Shown here in pieces: positions 1-6,633 of a stretch of 35,658 nucleotides of DNA (position 1 is its first letter; each line of letters starts with the position of its first letter). The stretch spans positions 1-35,658 of the forward strand of contig NZ_JAUSTE010000021.1 of NCBI RefSeq assembly GCF_030812675.1, read 5' to 3'. Below the pieces are notes generated by a model, which did not search any database, was not told the origin of the DNA, and was given only the letters and a program-made list of their open reading frames with translations. Source of the stretch: Sinomonas atrocyanea (lineage in GTDB: Bacteria > Actinomycetota > Actinomycetes > Actinomycetales > Micrococcaceae). The position numbers were made by a program, and so were the translations under genes.

Positions 1-47
1 CCCCGGGTTAACCCCGGGGCCCCTGCCCCCACTCCCCCACCGGCTGT

Positions 48-90
48 CCCCCCCCCCCCCCCCCGGGGGCCCGCCCCCCCCCCCCCCCCC
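48..90. repeat. Twin 17-nt poly-C tracts
   Basis: Two runs of exactly 17 C residues (48-64 and 74-90) are separated by a short G/C linker. Homopolymers of this length are rare even in high-GC genomes and are prone to slippage and to assembly or sequencing error. The 398 bases before the first gene hold no convincing coding sequence; they consist of these tracts, an inverted repeat and a 14-bp tandem repeat. Confidence 0.85.
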
Positions 91-127
91 GGGCCCCGGG
101 CCGCCGTCGTGCTCGGGGGAGGCCCGG

Positions 128-223
128 GCGGAGTCCGACCACCCTTCGCGCGCTGCCGCGGCCGCACGCGGCGTGTCGGGAACGGCGCGCCCCCGGGTGG
201 CCCGAAACCAGGTCGGACTCCGC
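128..223. repeat. 13-bp inverted repeat bounding a 96-bp element
   Basis: GCGGAGTCCGACC at 128-140 is the exact reverse complement of GGTCGGACTCCGC at 211-223. Just inside, CCACCC and GGGTGG (139-144 and 195-200) can also pair. It could be a large terminator-like structure from an upstream gene outside the window or a short non-coding repeat; nothing in the sequence decides. Confidence 0.6.
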
Positions 224-322
224 GGAGGCGACTCCCAGGAGGCGATCCCCAGGAGGTGACCCCCAGGAGGTGACCCCCAGGAGGTGACCTTCAGAAGGTG
301 ACTCCCAGGAGGTGACCCCCAG
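221..322. repeat. 14-bp tandem repeat carrying Shine-Dalgarno sequences
   Basis: About seven units of 14 bp, consensus CCAGGAGGTGACCC, run from roughly 221 to 322. Four copies contain a perfect AGGAGGTGA (251-259, 265-273, 279-287, 307-315), and two more differ by one base (237-245, 293-301). The period is not a multiple of three, so it is not a protein repeat. AGGAGGTGA is the full complement of the 3' end of 16S rRNA. It lies upstream of the dehydrogenase gene at 399. Confidence 0.85.
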
Positions 323-398
323 ACGGGGTGGGTCGGCCGAGCGGGACGAGCGGGAGTAGGTTGGACCTGAACGCAGCCACGCAACGCAAGGAGCCCCC

Positions 399-1493
399 AT
401 GCGCGCCACCATGATCCACGGAACCCGCGACATCCGCGTCGAAGACCGGCCCGAGCCCGAGGTCCGCCTCCCGGGCGACGCCGTGGTGCGCGTGACCGCG
501 GCCTGCGTGTGCGGCTCCGACCTGTGGCCCTACCGCGGAGTGCGCGCTACCGAGGAGCCCCACCCGATCGGGCACGAGTTCGTCGGGATCGTCGAGGCCG
601 TCGGCGACGACGTGACCGCGGTCAGGGTGGGCGACTTCGTCGTGGCGCCCTGGGCGATCTCCTGCGGCGAGTGCCCGCCCTGCCGCAACGGCGTGCAGGT
701 CGCCTGCGAGCACCGGGCCGCGTGGGGCGGCGCCGACGAGCAGGGCCTCCCCGTGGACGGCGGCCAGGGGGAGCGGGTCCGCGTGCCCCTCGCCAACGGC
801 ACCCTCGTCGCGGTCCCCGGCGTGAGCGACCCGGACGAGGCCCTCACCAAGAGCCTGCTCACCCTCTCCGACGTCATGGGCACCGGCCACCACGCCGCCG
901 TGGCCGCCCACGTGGGCCCCGGGCGGAGTGTCGTGGTGGTGGGCGACGGCGCGGTGGGCCTGTGCGCGGTCCTCGCCGCCAAGCGGCTCGGCGCCGAGCG
1001 CATCATCGCCATGTCGCGGCACGAGGACCGGGCCGCGATCGCCCGCCAGTTCGGCGCCACGGACGTGGTGGCGGAGCGCGGCAAGGACGCCGCGGAGAAG
1101 GTCCGCGAGATCCTGGGGGGCGTCCTCGCCGACTCCGTGCTCGAGTGCGTCGGCACCAAGGAGTCCATGGAGCAGGCCTTCGCCTGCACCCGTCCCGGCG
1201 GCAGCCTTGGATTCGTGGGCGTCCCTGCCGGTGGCGCCGAGCTGCCGATCGGCACCATGTTCTCCAAGAACATCTCGGTGGGCGGCGGCGCGGCGTCCAC
1301 CCGCCAGTACCTTCCCGAGCTGCTCGCCGACGTCCTCTCGGGCGCGATCAACCCCGGCCCGGTGTTCGACTCGGTGCTGCCGCTCGAGGACGCCGCCGAG
1401 GCGTACCGGGCGATGGACGAGCGGCGCTCGACCAAGGTCATGCTCGTCCCCGCCGGCGTCGGGCACGGGACCCGGCACGGTGCCCAGCAGTGA
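399..1493 (+). CDS. Zinc-dependent medium-chain alcohol dehydrogenase
   Basis: This 364-residue protein is a member of the medium-chain dehydrogenase/reductase family, NAD(P)-dependent oxidoreductases that interconvert alcohols and carbonyls. Catalytic zinc ligands C38, H59 and E60 are visible (the GHEFVG motif), as is the structural zinc tetrad C89, C92, C95 and C103. The nucleotide-binding fingerprint GDGAVG follows near residue 180. An AAGGAG ribosome site precedes ATG 399. Its stop overlaps the start of the downstream deaminase by 4 bp, so the two are translated together. The substrate cannot be read from the sequence. Aldehyde handling beside the creatinine pathway (which yields formaldehyde) is possible, but it does not look like a mycothiol- or glutathione-type formaldehyde dehydrogenase, so this remains a guess. 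Confidence 0.9.
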   Translation: MRATMIHGTRDIRVEDRPEPEVRLPGDAVVRVTAACVCGSDLWPYRGVRATEEPHPIGHEFVGIVEAVGDDVTAVRVGDFVVAPWAISCGECPPCRNGVQVACEHRAAWGGADEQGLPVDGGQGERVRVPLANGTLVAVPGVSDPDEALTKSLLTLSDVMGTGHHAAVAAHVGPGRSVVVVGDGAVGLCAVLAAKRLGAERIIAMSRHEDRAAIARQFGATDVVAERGKDAAEKVREILGGVLADSVLECVGTKESMEQAFACTRPGGSLGFVGVPAGGAELPIGTMFSKNISVGGGAASTRQYLPELLADVLSGAINPGPVFDSVLPLEDAAEAYRAMDERRSTKVMLVPAGVGHGTRHGAQQ

Positions 1494-1921
1494 GCGCAGG
1501 GTTCGAGGCGGCCCTCTCGGCTGCCCGGGAGGGCCTCGCCCAGGGCGGGATCCCCATCGGCGCAGCCCTGGTCCGCAACGGCGAGGTGATCGCCGTCGGC
1601 CACAATGAGCGCATCCAGAGCGGCGATCCCATCGCCCACGGCGAGATGGCCGCGCTGCGGGCAGCGGGCCGCCAGCGCACCTACCGCGACACCGTGCTCT
1701 ACACGACGCTCGCCCCGTGCGCGATGTGCACCGGGACGGTCATCCAGTTCAAGATCCCCAGGGTCGTGGTCGGCGAGGCGCGGACGTTCGGCGGCGAGCT
1801 CGAGCTGCTGCGCTCCCGCGGCGTCGAGGTCGAGGTGCTCGACGACCCGCGCTGCGCCGAGATGATGGCGGACTTCCAGCGCGAGCACGCCGAGCTGTGG
1901 GCGGAGGACATCGCCGAGTAG
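1490..1921 (+). CDS. Small zinc deaminase, yeast cytosine deaminase-like (candidate creatinine deiminase)
   Basis: The protein has 143 residues from GTG 1490, which overlaps the previous stop as GTGA. It belongs to the CDA/APOBEC-fold deaminases with zinc motifs H50-x-E52 and P-C77-x2-C80. It resembles yeast cytosine deaminase over its whole length, including N39 (in GHN), the YTTLAPCAMCTG stretch and the C-terminal WAEDI element, whose Asp matches the cytosine-binding Asp of the yeast enzyme. It is therefore a cyclic amidine/pyrimidine deaminase. In this creatinine island, which has N-methylhydantoinase and carbamoylsarcosine amidase but no other deiminase, inference points to creatinine to N-methylhydantoin plus ammonia. 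Plain cytosine deaminase is the conservative alternative. The family call is strong; the substrate is not established. Confidence 0.88.
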   Translation: MSAGFEAALSAAREGLAQGGIPIGAALVRNGEVIAVGHNERIQSGDPIAHGEMAALRAAGRQRTYRDTVLYTTLAPCAMCTGTVIQFKIPRVVVGEARTFGGELELLRSRGVEVEVLDDPRCAEMMADFQREHAELWAEDIAE

Positions 1922-1966
1922 GCTCGGGCGCCGAGCTGGCCGGGACGCGGTCCGGCTTTGCGCGCG

Positions 1967-2776
1967 TCAGCCCGCGGCGGCACGGCCTCCCGCGTTGCCG
2001 CCGAGCCGCCGGGTCACGTCCACGGCGGCGCGGGCGCAGGCCTCGCAGATCTCTGCGAGCCGCTCGGGGGACACCCGGTAGCGCGGCGCGGAGATCAGCA
2101 CGGCCGCAACCACATCGCCCCGGTGGTCGTACACGGGGGAGGCCACGCCCACCTCGTCCGGGGAGGTCTCGCCGTAGTTGACCGCGTAGCCCTTGCCCGC
2201 GGCGTCGGCTAGGCGCGCGGCGTAGGCGTCGAGCGCGCTGCTGTCGGCCTGCGGCAGCTGCACGGCGCCGGTGCCCAGCAGCTCGCGGACCCGCTCGGGC
2301 GTCTCGGTGGCGAGGAAGACCTGCACCGAGGCGGACAGCGCCGTCGCGTAGCGGGTCCCGAGGGTCGTGGTGTGCTTGACCTGATGGCGGCTCGGGATCT
2401 GCTCGACCGAGATGGCCTCGTGGCCGTTCCAGAGCAGGAGCGCGGAGGTCTCGCCCGTCTTCTCGCCGAGTTCGCGGAGCACGGGGTACGCGACCCGGCG
2501 CACGTCCAGGTCGGCCAGCAGCGGGCCGGCCACGGCGATGATGCCCAGCCCGAGCCGGAACCTGCGCGTCGGCTCGTCGCGCTCCACGAGCCCCTCGGAC
2601 TCGAGGGTGCTCAGGATCCGGGACACGGAGCTCTTGTGCAGGCCCACCTGGGCGGCGATCTCGGTGACGCCCAGCAGCGGCTCGTCGACGCTGAAGCAGC
2701 GCAGCACCGCCACGGCGTTCGAGATGGGCGAGGCCGCGCGCCCCTCGCCGGCCTCACCGTTGCCGTTCTCAGTCAT
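1967..2776 (-). CDS. IclR-family transcriptional regulator (copy 1)
   Basis: The 269-residue protein has an N-terminal winged helix-turn-helix (about residues 20-80, with GVTEIAAQVGLHKSSVSRIL) followed by the IclR effector-binding domain. It is closely related to the second IclR protein at 18616-19422: both share near-identical HTH segments, the GPLLADLDVRR linker, GETSAL and a HQVKHT motif. The pair are paralogues, one at each end of the creatinine/N-methylhydantoin genes. The ATG at 2774-2776 has no clear ribosome site, but a TAGGGT -10 hexamer ends 6 bases upstream, which suggests a leaderless mRNA. It faces the deaminase convergently. It is likely a regulator of the adjacent creatinase or hydantoinase genes; the ligand is unknown. 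Confidence 0.92.
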   Translation of the reverse strand: MTENGNGEAGEGRAASPISNAVAVLRCFSVDEPLLGVTEIAAQVGLHKSSVSRILSTLESEGLVERDEPTRRFRLGLGIIAVAGPLLADLDVRRVAYPVLRELGEKTGETSALLLWNGHEAISVEQIPSRHQVKHTTTLGTRYATALSASVQVFLATETPERVRELLGTGAVQLPQADSSALDAYAARLADAAGKGYAVNYGETSPDEVGVASPVYDHRGDVVAAVLISAPRYRVSPERLAEICEACARAAVDVTRRLGGNAGGRAAAG

Positions 2777-2782
2777 GGCTCA

Positions 2783-2788
2783 ACCCTA
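2783..2788 (-). promoter_or_regulatory. Possible leaderless -10 box of iclR copy 1
   Basis: On the minus strand TAGGGT is followed by six bases and then ATG, the spacing at which transcription would start on the A of the start codon. No Shine-Dalgarno sequence is present. No good -35 is visible. Confidence 0.45.
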
Positions 2789-2855
2789 TGCGCCGGGGCG
2801 CCGGTGTGGGCTCGGTCATCGTGGTGTCCTCTCCTGGTGGCGCCCCGCGGGGCGT

Positions 2856-2903
2856 ACGACGGCGGCGCCGCACCCCGCGTGAGGCGAGGTGCGGCGCCGT
2901 CGT
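2856..2903 (-). terminator. Long GC hairpin after creatinase
   Basis: ACGACGGC..GCCGCACC (2856-2874) pairs with GGTGCGGCGCCGTCGT (2888-2903), with a 3-base bulge on the left arm. It lies between the creatinase stop and iclR copy 1, and no U-tract follows. It probably acts together with the next hairpin to end the MFS-creatinase transcript. Confidence 0.55.
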
Positions 2904-2909
2904 GCTCAC

Positions 2910-2940
2910 CGGGGCCGGCCCCCGTGACGGGCCGGCCCCG
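2910..2940 (-). terminator. 12-bp perfect hairpin directly after creatinase
   Basis: CGGGGCCGGCCC (2910-2921) and GGGCCGGCCCCG (2929-2940) form a perfect 12-bp stem with a 7-nt loop, 21 bp past the creatinase stop. It is a likely terminator of the MFS-creatinase operon, although there is no U-run. Confidence 0.6.
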
Positions 2941-2961
2941 GAACTGCGGCATCGGGGCGGA

Positions 2962-4212
2962 TCAGGCCTCGATGATGTTCTTCTCGGGGCCGAACGGGAA
3001 CTTGGTGATGTTCTCCACCGTGTCCTCGCCGATCACCAGGATGTCGTGCTCGCGGTAGCCGCCGGCGCCCGGGAGGCCGTCGGCGACCGTGATCATGGGC
3101 TCCATCGAGACGACCATGCCGGGCTCGAGGACCGTCTCGATGTCCTCGCGCAGCTCGAGGCCCGCCTCGCGGCCGTAGTAGTGCGAGAGGACGCCGAACG
3201 AGTGGCCGTAGCCGAACGTGCGGTTGGCGAGGAGGCCGTGCGAGATGTAGATCTCGTTCAGCTCGGCGGCGATGTCCTTGCAGACGGCGCCGGGCTTGAT
3301 CAGCTCGAGCCCGCGGCGGTGGACCTCGACGTTGATGTTCCACAGCTCGAGGGAGCGCTCGTCCGGCTGGCCCAGGAACAGGGTGCGCTCGAGGGCCGTG
3401 TAGTAGCCGGAGGTCATCGGGAAGCAGTTCAGCGAGAGGATGTCGCCCCGCTGGAGCTTCCGGGTGGTGGCCCAGTTGTGGGCGCCGTCGGTGTTGATGC
3501 CGGACTGGAACCAGACCCACGTGTCGCGGACCTCGCGGTCCGGGAAGGTCTTGGCGATCTCGTGGACCATCGCCTCCGTGCCGATGAGCGCGACCTCGTA
3601 CTCGGAGATGCCCTCGCGGATGGCGTTGCGGATGGCCTCGCCGCCGAGGTCGCCGATGCGGGCACCGTGCTTGATGACCTCGATCTCCTCCGCGGACTTG
3701 ATCATGCGCTGGCGCATGGCGTCCTGGGAGACGTCGAGGAGCTCGGCGCCCGGGAAGGCGGCGGCGATCTTCTCGCGCGTCAGGCCCGGGAGGAAGTCGT
3801 CCTCGACGCCGAGGCGGGTGGCCTTGACGCCGCGCTGGCGCAGGGCCTCCTGCAGGCCGAAGAAGAAGTTGTCGCGGCGCCAGTCCGTGTAGACGATGTT
3901 CTCGCCGTAGGAGGTGCGCCACGGCATGCCGGCATCGATGTTCGCGGTGACGGTGACTGAGTCGTCGGCGGTGACGACGAGGGCGTAGTTGCGTCCGAAC
4001 GTGGTGTAGAGGAAGTCGGAGTAGTACTTGATGCCGTGGTAGCTGGTCAGGATGACGGCGTCCAGGTCCTTGGCGGCCATGATCTGGCGGAGGCCTCCGA
4101 GGCGGCGCTCGAACTCGGCGTCGGAGAACGTGAGCTTTCCCTTGGTGCCGTTGTGGAGCACCTTGAGGCGCTCGAGCTCGGTGACGTTCGTGACGTTCGT
4201 GTCGACGGACAT
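2962..4212 (-). CDS. Creatinase (creatine amidinohydrolase)
   Basis: Creatinase hydrolyses creatine to sarcosine and urea in the cytoplasm. The 416-residue protein has the two-domain pita-bread architecture of the M24 family: an N-terminal domain (to about residue 170) and a C-terminal catalytic domain. The creatinase motif GINTDGAHN places the catalytic histidine at H245 (His232 in the Pseudomonas enzyme). The C-terminal MEPMIT glutamate and the FGYGHSFG segment are also present, whereas the metal ligands of M24 peptidases are not kept as a set. The ATG at 4210-4212 is preceded by AAAGGAGA. It lies 56 bp behind the MFS carrier at 4269-5642 and shares its promoter. Sarcosine made here feeds soxBDAG at 21-27 kb. 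Confidence 0.96.
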   Translation of the reverse strand: MSVDTNVTNVTELERLKVLHNGTKGKLTFSDAEFERRLGGLRQIMAAKDLDAVILTSYHGIKYYSDFLYTTFGRNYALVVTADDSVTVTANIDAGMPWRTSYGENIVYTDWRRDNFFFGLQEALRQRGVKATRLGVEDDFLPGLTREKIAAAFPGAELLDVSQDAMRQRMIKSAEEIEVIKHGARIGDLGGEAIRNAIREGISEYEVALIGTEAMVHEIAKTFPDREVRDTWVWFQSGINTDGAHNWATTRKLQRGDILSLNCFPMTSGYYTALERTLFLGQPDERSLELWNINVEVHRRGLELIKPGAVCKDIAAELNEIYISHGLLANRTFGYGHSFGVLSHYYGREAGLELREDIETVLEPGMVVSMEPMITVADGLPGAGGYREHDILVIGEDTVENITKFPFGPEKNIIEA

Positions 4213-4268
4213 GGTGGGTCTCCTTTTCAGGGGTTGTGTGTGCGTAGAGGTGAGGAAAGTCGGAAAGG

Positions 4269-5642
4269 TCAGTGGGCCAGCGGCCGGCGGGAGGTCTCCT
4301 TGGCGCACAGGACGGCGATGAGGGAGACGATGGCGGCGGCGACGAGGTACCAGGCGGGTGCCAGCTTCGTGTGCAGGAGCCCGATCAGCAGGGTCGCCAT
4401 GAACGGGGCCGTGCCGCCGAAGACGGCGTTGGCGAGGTTGAAGCTCACGGCGAAGCCGGAGTACCGGATGCGGGTCGGGAAGAGTTCGGCGAGGAAGCTC
4501 GGCAGGGTCCCGTCGTTGAGGGTGAGCATCGCGCCGAGGAAGACCTCGACGAGCAGGATGACCGCGAAGTTGCCGGAGTCGAGCAGCATGAACGCCGGGA
4601 CCGTGAGGAGGATGAACAGGATCGAGGCGGACAGGAGCACGCGCTTGCGGCCGAAGCGGTCCGAGGCCATCCCGGTGAGGAAGATGAAGCCGATGTAGGT
4701 CAGCAGCGCGATCGTCGTGGCGAAGAAGGACTCCGTGGCCCCGAAGCCCAGCTCCGTGGAGAGGTAGGTGGGCATGTAGGAGAGGATCACGTAGAAGCCG
4801 ACGGCGTTGAGCAGCACCGCGCCGACCGCCAGGATGAGCGAGCGCCAGTGCTTGACGAACATGTCCTTGACCGGGGCGTGGGTGACCTCGTCCTCCTGGG
4901 CCAGTTCGCGGAACACGGGGGTGTCCTCGAGCTTGGTCCGGATGTACCGCCCGATCAGGCCCATCGGGGCCGCGAGCAGGAACGGCAGGCGCCAGCCCCA
5001 GGCCGCCATCTCCGAATCGGTGAGGACGATCGAGAGCAGGGCCGCGAGGAGCGAGCCGAGCAGGAGGCCGGCGGCCGTGGAGGCCGGGACGACCGCTGCG
5101 TAGAGGCCACGGCGGTGGGCTGGGGCGTACTCGACGAGGAACGCGGAGGCCCCGGCGTACTCGCCTGCGGCCGAGAAGCCCTGGATCACGCGGATCACGA
5201 GGAGGATGATCGGGGCCCCGACGCCGATCATGGCGTAGGGCGGGATGAGGGCGATGCAGAACGTCGCGCCGCTCATGATGAGGATGGAGAGGGAGAGGGC
5301 CGTGCGGCGGCCGAGGCGGTCGCCGATGTGGCCCCACACGAAGCCGCCGAGGGGCCGGACGAAGAACGAGATCGCGAAGACTGCGAAGGTCGCCAGCAGC
5401 GCGGTCTGCTTGTCGGAGTCCGGGAAGAAGGCCGCGGCGATCGTGGAGGCGAGGTAGCCGTAGACCGCGTAGTCGAACCACTCGACGAAGTTGCCGATGA
5501 AGCTGCCCCACAGGACCCGACGGCGGGCGTCTTTGCCGATGCCGTCGGACCCTGCCGGGGAGGGCTGTCCGCTCAGCGGCACGTCTGCCTCGTGCCCTGC
5601 GCTGGTCGGGGATGCCAGGCGGGGGGAGTGTTCAGTGCTCAT
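4269..5642 (-). CDS. MFS transporter, metabolite:H+ symporter (MHS) subfamily
   Basis: This 457-residue, 12-helix-type carrier opens with the MHS signature GSFIGNFVEWFDYAVYGYL near residues 47-65 and carries the loop motif GDRLGRR about 80 residues later. MHS members import organic acids, betaines and similar small zwitterions by proton symport across the cytoplasmic membrane. It is first in a two-gene transcript with creatinase, so creatine is the most economical substrate guess; creatinine is an alternative. The start has only a weak ribosome site (GGTGG). A clear -35/-10 promoter and paired palindromic operators precede it. Confidence 0.9.
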   Translation of the reverse strand: MSTEHSPRLASPTSAGHEADVPLSGQPSPAGSDGIGKDARRRVLWGSFIGNFVEWFDYAVYGYLASTIAAAFFPDSDKQTALLATFAVFAISFFVRPLGGFVWGHIGDRLGRRTALSLSILIMSGATFCIALIPPYAMIGVGAPIILLVIRVIQGFSAAGEYAGASAFLVEYAPAHRRGLYAAVVPASTAAGLLLGSLLAALLSIVLTDSEMAAWGWRLPFLLAAPMGLIGRYIRTKLEDTPVFRELAQEDEVTHAPVKDMFVKHWRSLILAVGAVLLNAVGFYVILSYMPTYLSTELGFGATESFFATTIALLTYIGFIFLTGMASDRFGRKRVLLSASILFILLTVPAFMLLDSGNFAVILLVEVFLGAMLTLNDGTLPSFLAELFPTRIRYSGFAVSFNLANAVFGGTAPFMATLLIGLLHTKLAPAWYLVAAAIVSLIAVLCAKETSRRPLAH

Positions 5643-5664
5643 GGGAAACCACCAGAAGCTTGGG

Positions 5665-5681
5665 GTTGCGTTTACCGCAAC
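5665..5681 (-). promoter_or_regulatory. GTTGC-N7-GCAAC operator in the leader of the MFS-creatinase operon
   Basis: The sequence GTTGCGTTTACCGCAAC is a perfect instance of the 17-bp palindrome shared with the amidase and hyuAB promoters. A half-site GTTGC starts exactly 20 bp on (5685). It lies just downstream of the predicted transcription start, a position expected for repression. Confidence 0.65.
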
Positions 5682-5690
5682 TCGGTTGCA

Positions 5691-5710
5691 CCAGACTACG
5701 TGTGGTCTGG
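5691..5710. promoter_or_regulatory. CCAGAC palindrome overlapping the -10 box
   Basis: CCAGACTACGTGTGGTCTGG is symmetric at 16 of 20 positions and covers the -10 hexamer of the MFS-creatinase promoter. It differs from the GTTGC-type operator and could bind another regulator, for example the PucR-type protein. The regulator is not known. Confidence 0.45.
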
Positions 5711-5721
5711 GTCACGGTCAA
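5693..5721 (-). promoter_or_regulatory. Promoter of MFS-creatinase operon
   Basis: On the minus strand TTGACC (5716-5721) and TAGTCT (5693-5698) are separated by exactly 17 bp, a good sigma-70-type promoter. The predicted start is near 5686, giving a leader of about 45 nt that contains the operator at 5665-5681. Confidence 0.7.
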
Positions 5722-5735
5722 TAAGTCGCACCGAT

Positions 5736-5752
5736 GTTGCGGCAGTTGCAAC
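5736..5752 (-). promoter_or_regulatory. Upstream GTTGC-N7-GCAAC operator of MFS-creatinase
   Basis: GTTGCGGCAGTTGCAAC is a second full match to the palindrome, 14 bp upstream of the -35 box and touching the creatininase stop codon. A degenerate copy lies 20 bp away (5716-5732, ending GCACC) over the -35. Together with 5665-5681 the promoter is flanked by operators on both sides. Confidence 0.6.
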
Positions 5753-6543
5753 TAGATGACGGCGAGGGGCGAGCTGGAGCGCAGCTCGGCGTCCACCTCC
5801 GCCGCGAGCGCCGCGGAGGTCCGCTCGAGGAGCAGTGCGCCGGCCTCGCCCGACGCCGCCGCGGCGGAGGACAGGCACCCCGAGGCGGGGGTGAGCTCTG
5901 CCCGCACCGGCAGGACGTCGTACTTGGGCAGCTGCGCGGCGGGCAGGTCCATGACCCGGTCCAGCTGCACCCGCTCGGGATGCAGGTGGAGCATGAGCGA
6001 GGTCTCGAGGACGCCGCCGTGCTCCACGTCCCACCCGGGGAAGGTGCCGCGGTAGATCTGCTCGATCGTGTCCTCGTCCACGAAGTCCCAGTAGGAGAGC
6101 AGGAGTGCCGAGACGTCCTGGCCCCGCAGGACCAGCTCCGAGGTGGCCTGCTCGACGCCCTCGTAGAGGAACTGGTAGTTCTCGAAGTGGCCGTTGAGGA
6201 AGACGAGCCGCCGGGCCCCGTGCCGCGCGAACTCGAGGGTGAGCGTGCGGGCGATCGAGATGAGCGTGGCCGCGTCCAGGCTCGTCGTCCCGCCGAGGTG
6301 GTTGCCGCCGCCCGAGCGCTGCTGCGACTTGTAGCCGTACACGATCGGTGCGGCGACCAGCCCTCCCACGGCCTCGGCGAGTCGCTCGCTCATGGCCCGC
6401 GACAGGACGACGTCCGTGTTGAGCGGCAGGTGCGGGCCGTGCTGCTCGATCGAGCCCACGGGGATGATGATCGGCGCACCCGCCGCGATGGCCTCGCGGT
6501 AGGTGAAGGCATCGATCTCCTCCATGAAGACGCTGCTGGGCAT
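5752..6543 (-). CDS. Creatininase (creatinine amidohydrolase)
   Basis: Creatininase opens the creatinine ring reversibly to creatine, the entry step for creatinase. The 263-residue protein is very close to the Pseudomonas enzyme along its length. Metal ligands are in place: E33 and H35 (GSIEQHG), D44 (LNTDV), H119 and E121 (NGHFEN). The Trp pair W152 (SYWDF) and W171 and the general acid/base H175 (GWDVEHGG) are also present. The motif YGYKSQQRSGGGNH is characteristic of true creatininases rather than MftE or FAPy hydrolase relatives. The ATG has a strong AGGAGGAG site. It is downstream of the NCS1 permease with a GC hairpin between them, and ends beside the MFS-creatinase promoter. Confidence 0.95.
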   Translation of the reverse strand: MPSSVFMEEIDAFTYREAIAAGAPIIIPVGSIEQHGPHLPLNTDVVLSRAMSERLAEAVGGLVAAPIVYGYKSQQRSGGGNHLGGTTSLDAATLISIARTLTLEFARHGARRLVFLNGHFENYQFLYEGVEQATSELVLRGQDVSALLLSYWDFVDEDTIEQIYRGTFPGWDVEHGGVLETSLMLHLHPERVQLDRVMDLPAAQLPKYDVLPVRAELTPASGCLSSAAAASGEAGALLLERTSAALAAEVDAELRSSSPLAVI

Positions 6544-6582
6544 GGCTCCTCCTGGGAACGTGTTCGGGGGGTGTGTCTGGGG

Positions 6583-6612
6583 CGCCGGCGGCGGGCAGGC
6601 CCGCCGCCGGCG
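6583..6612 (-). terminator. 14-bp GC hairpin between permease and creatininase
   Basis: CGCCGGCGGCGGGC (6583-6596) pairs with GCCCGCCGCCGGCG (6599-6612) around a 2-base centre. It sits 22 bp past the permease stop and has no U-tract. It may lower read-through into creatininase rather than stop it, since no separate promoter for creatininase is obvious. Confidence 0.5.
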
Positions 6613-6633
6613 GTGTTGGGGTGCCGGAGGGGG

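Noticed and set aside
360-385. GTTGG and GCAAC half-sites upstream of the dehydrogenase gene
   Set aside because: They do not fall at the 7-bp spacing of the shared palindrome, so I do not include this promoter in the regulon.
8-433. Minus-strand open frame over the left-end repeats
   Set aside because: It is made of translated poly-C and a 14-bp repeat whose period shifts frame, so it is not a real protein.
530-1888. Minus-strand frames opposite the dehydrogenase and deaminase
   Set aside because: No motifs, and the plus-strand genes show complete zinc-binding motifs and coupled starts.
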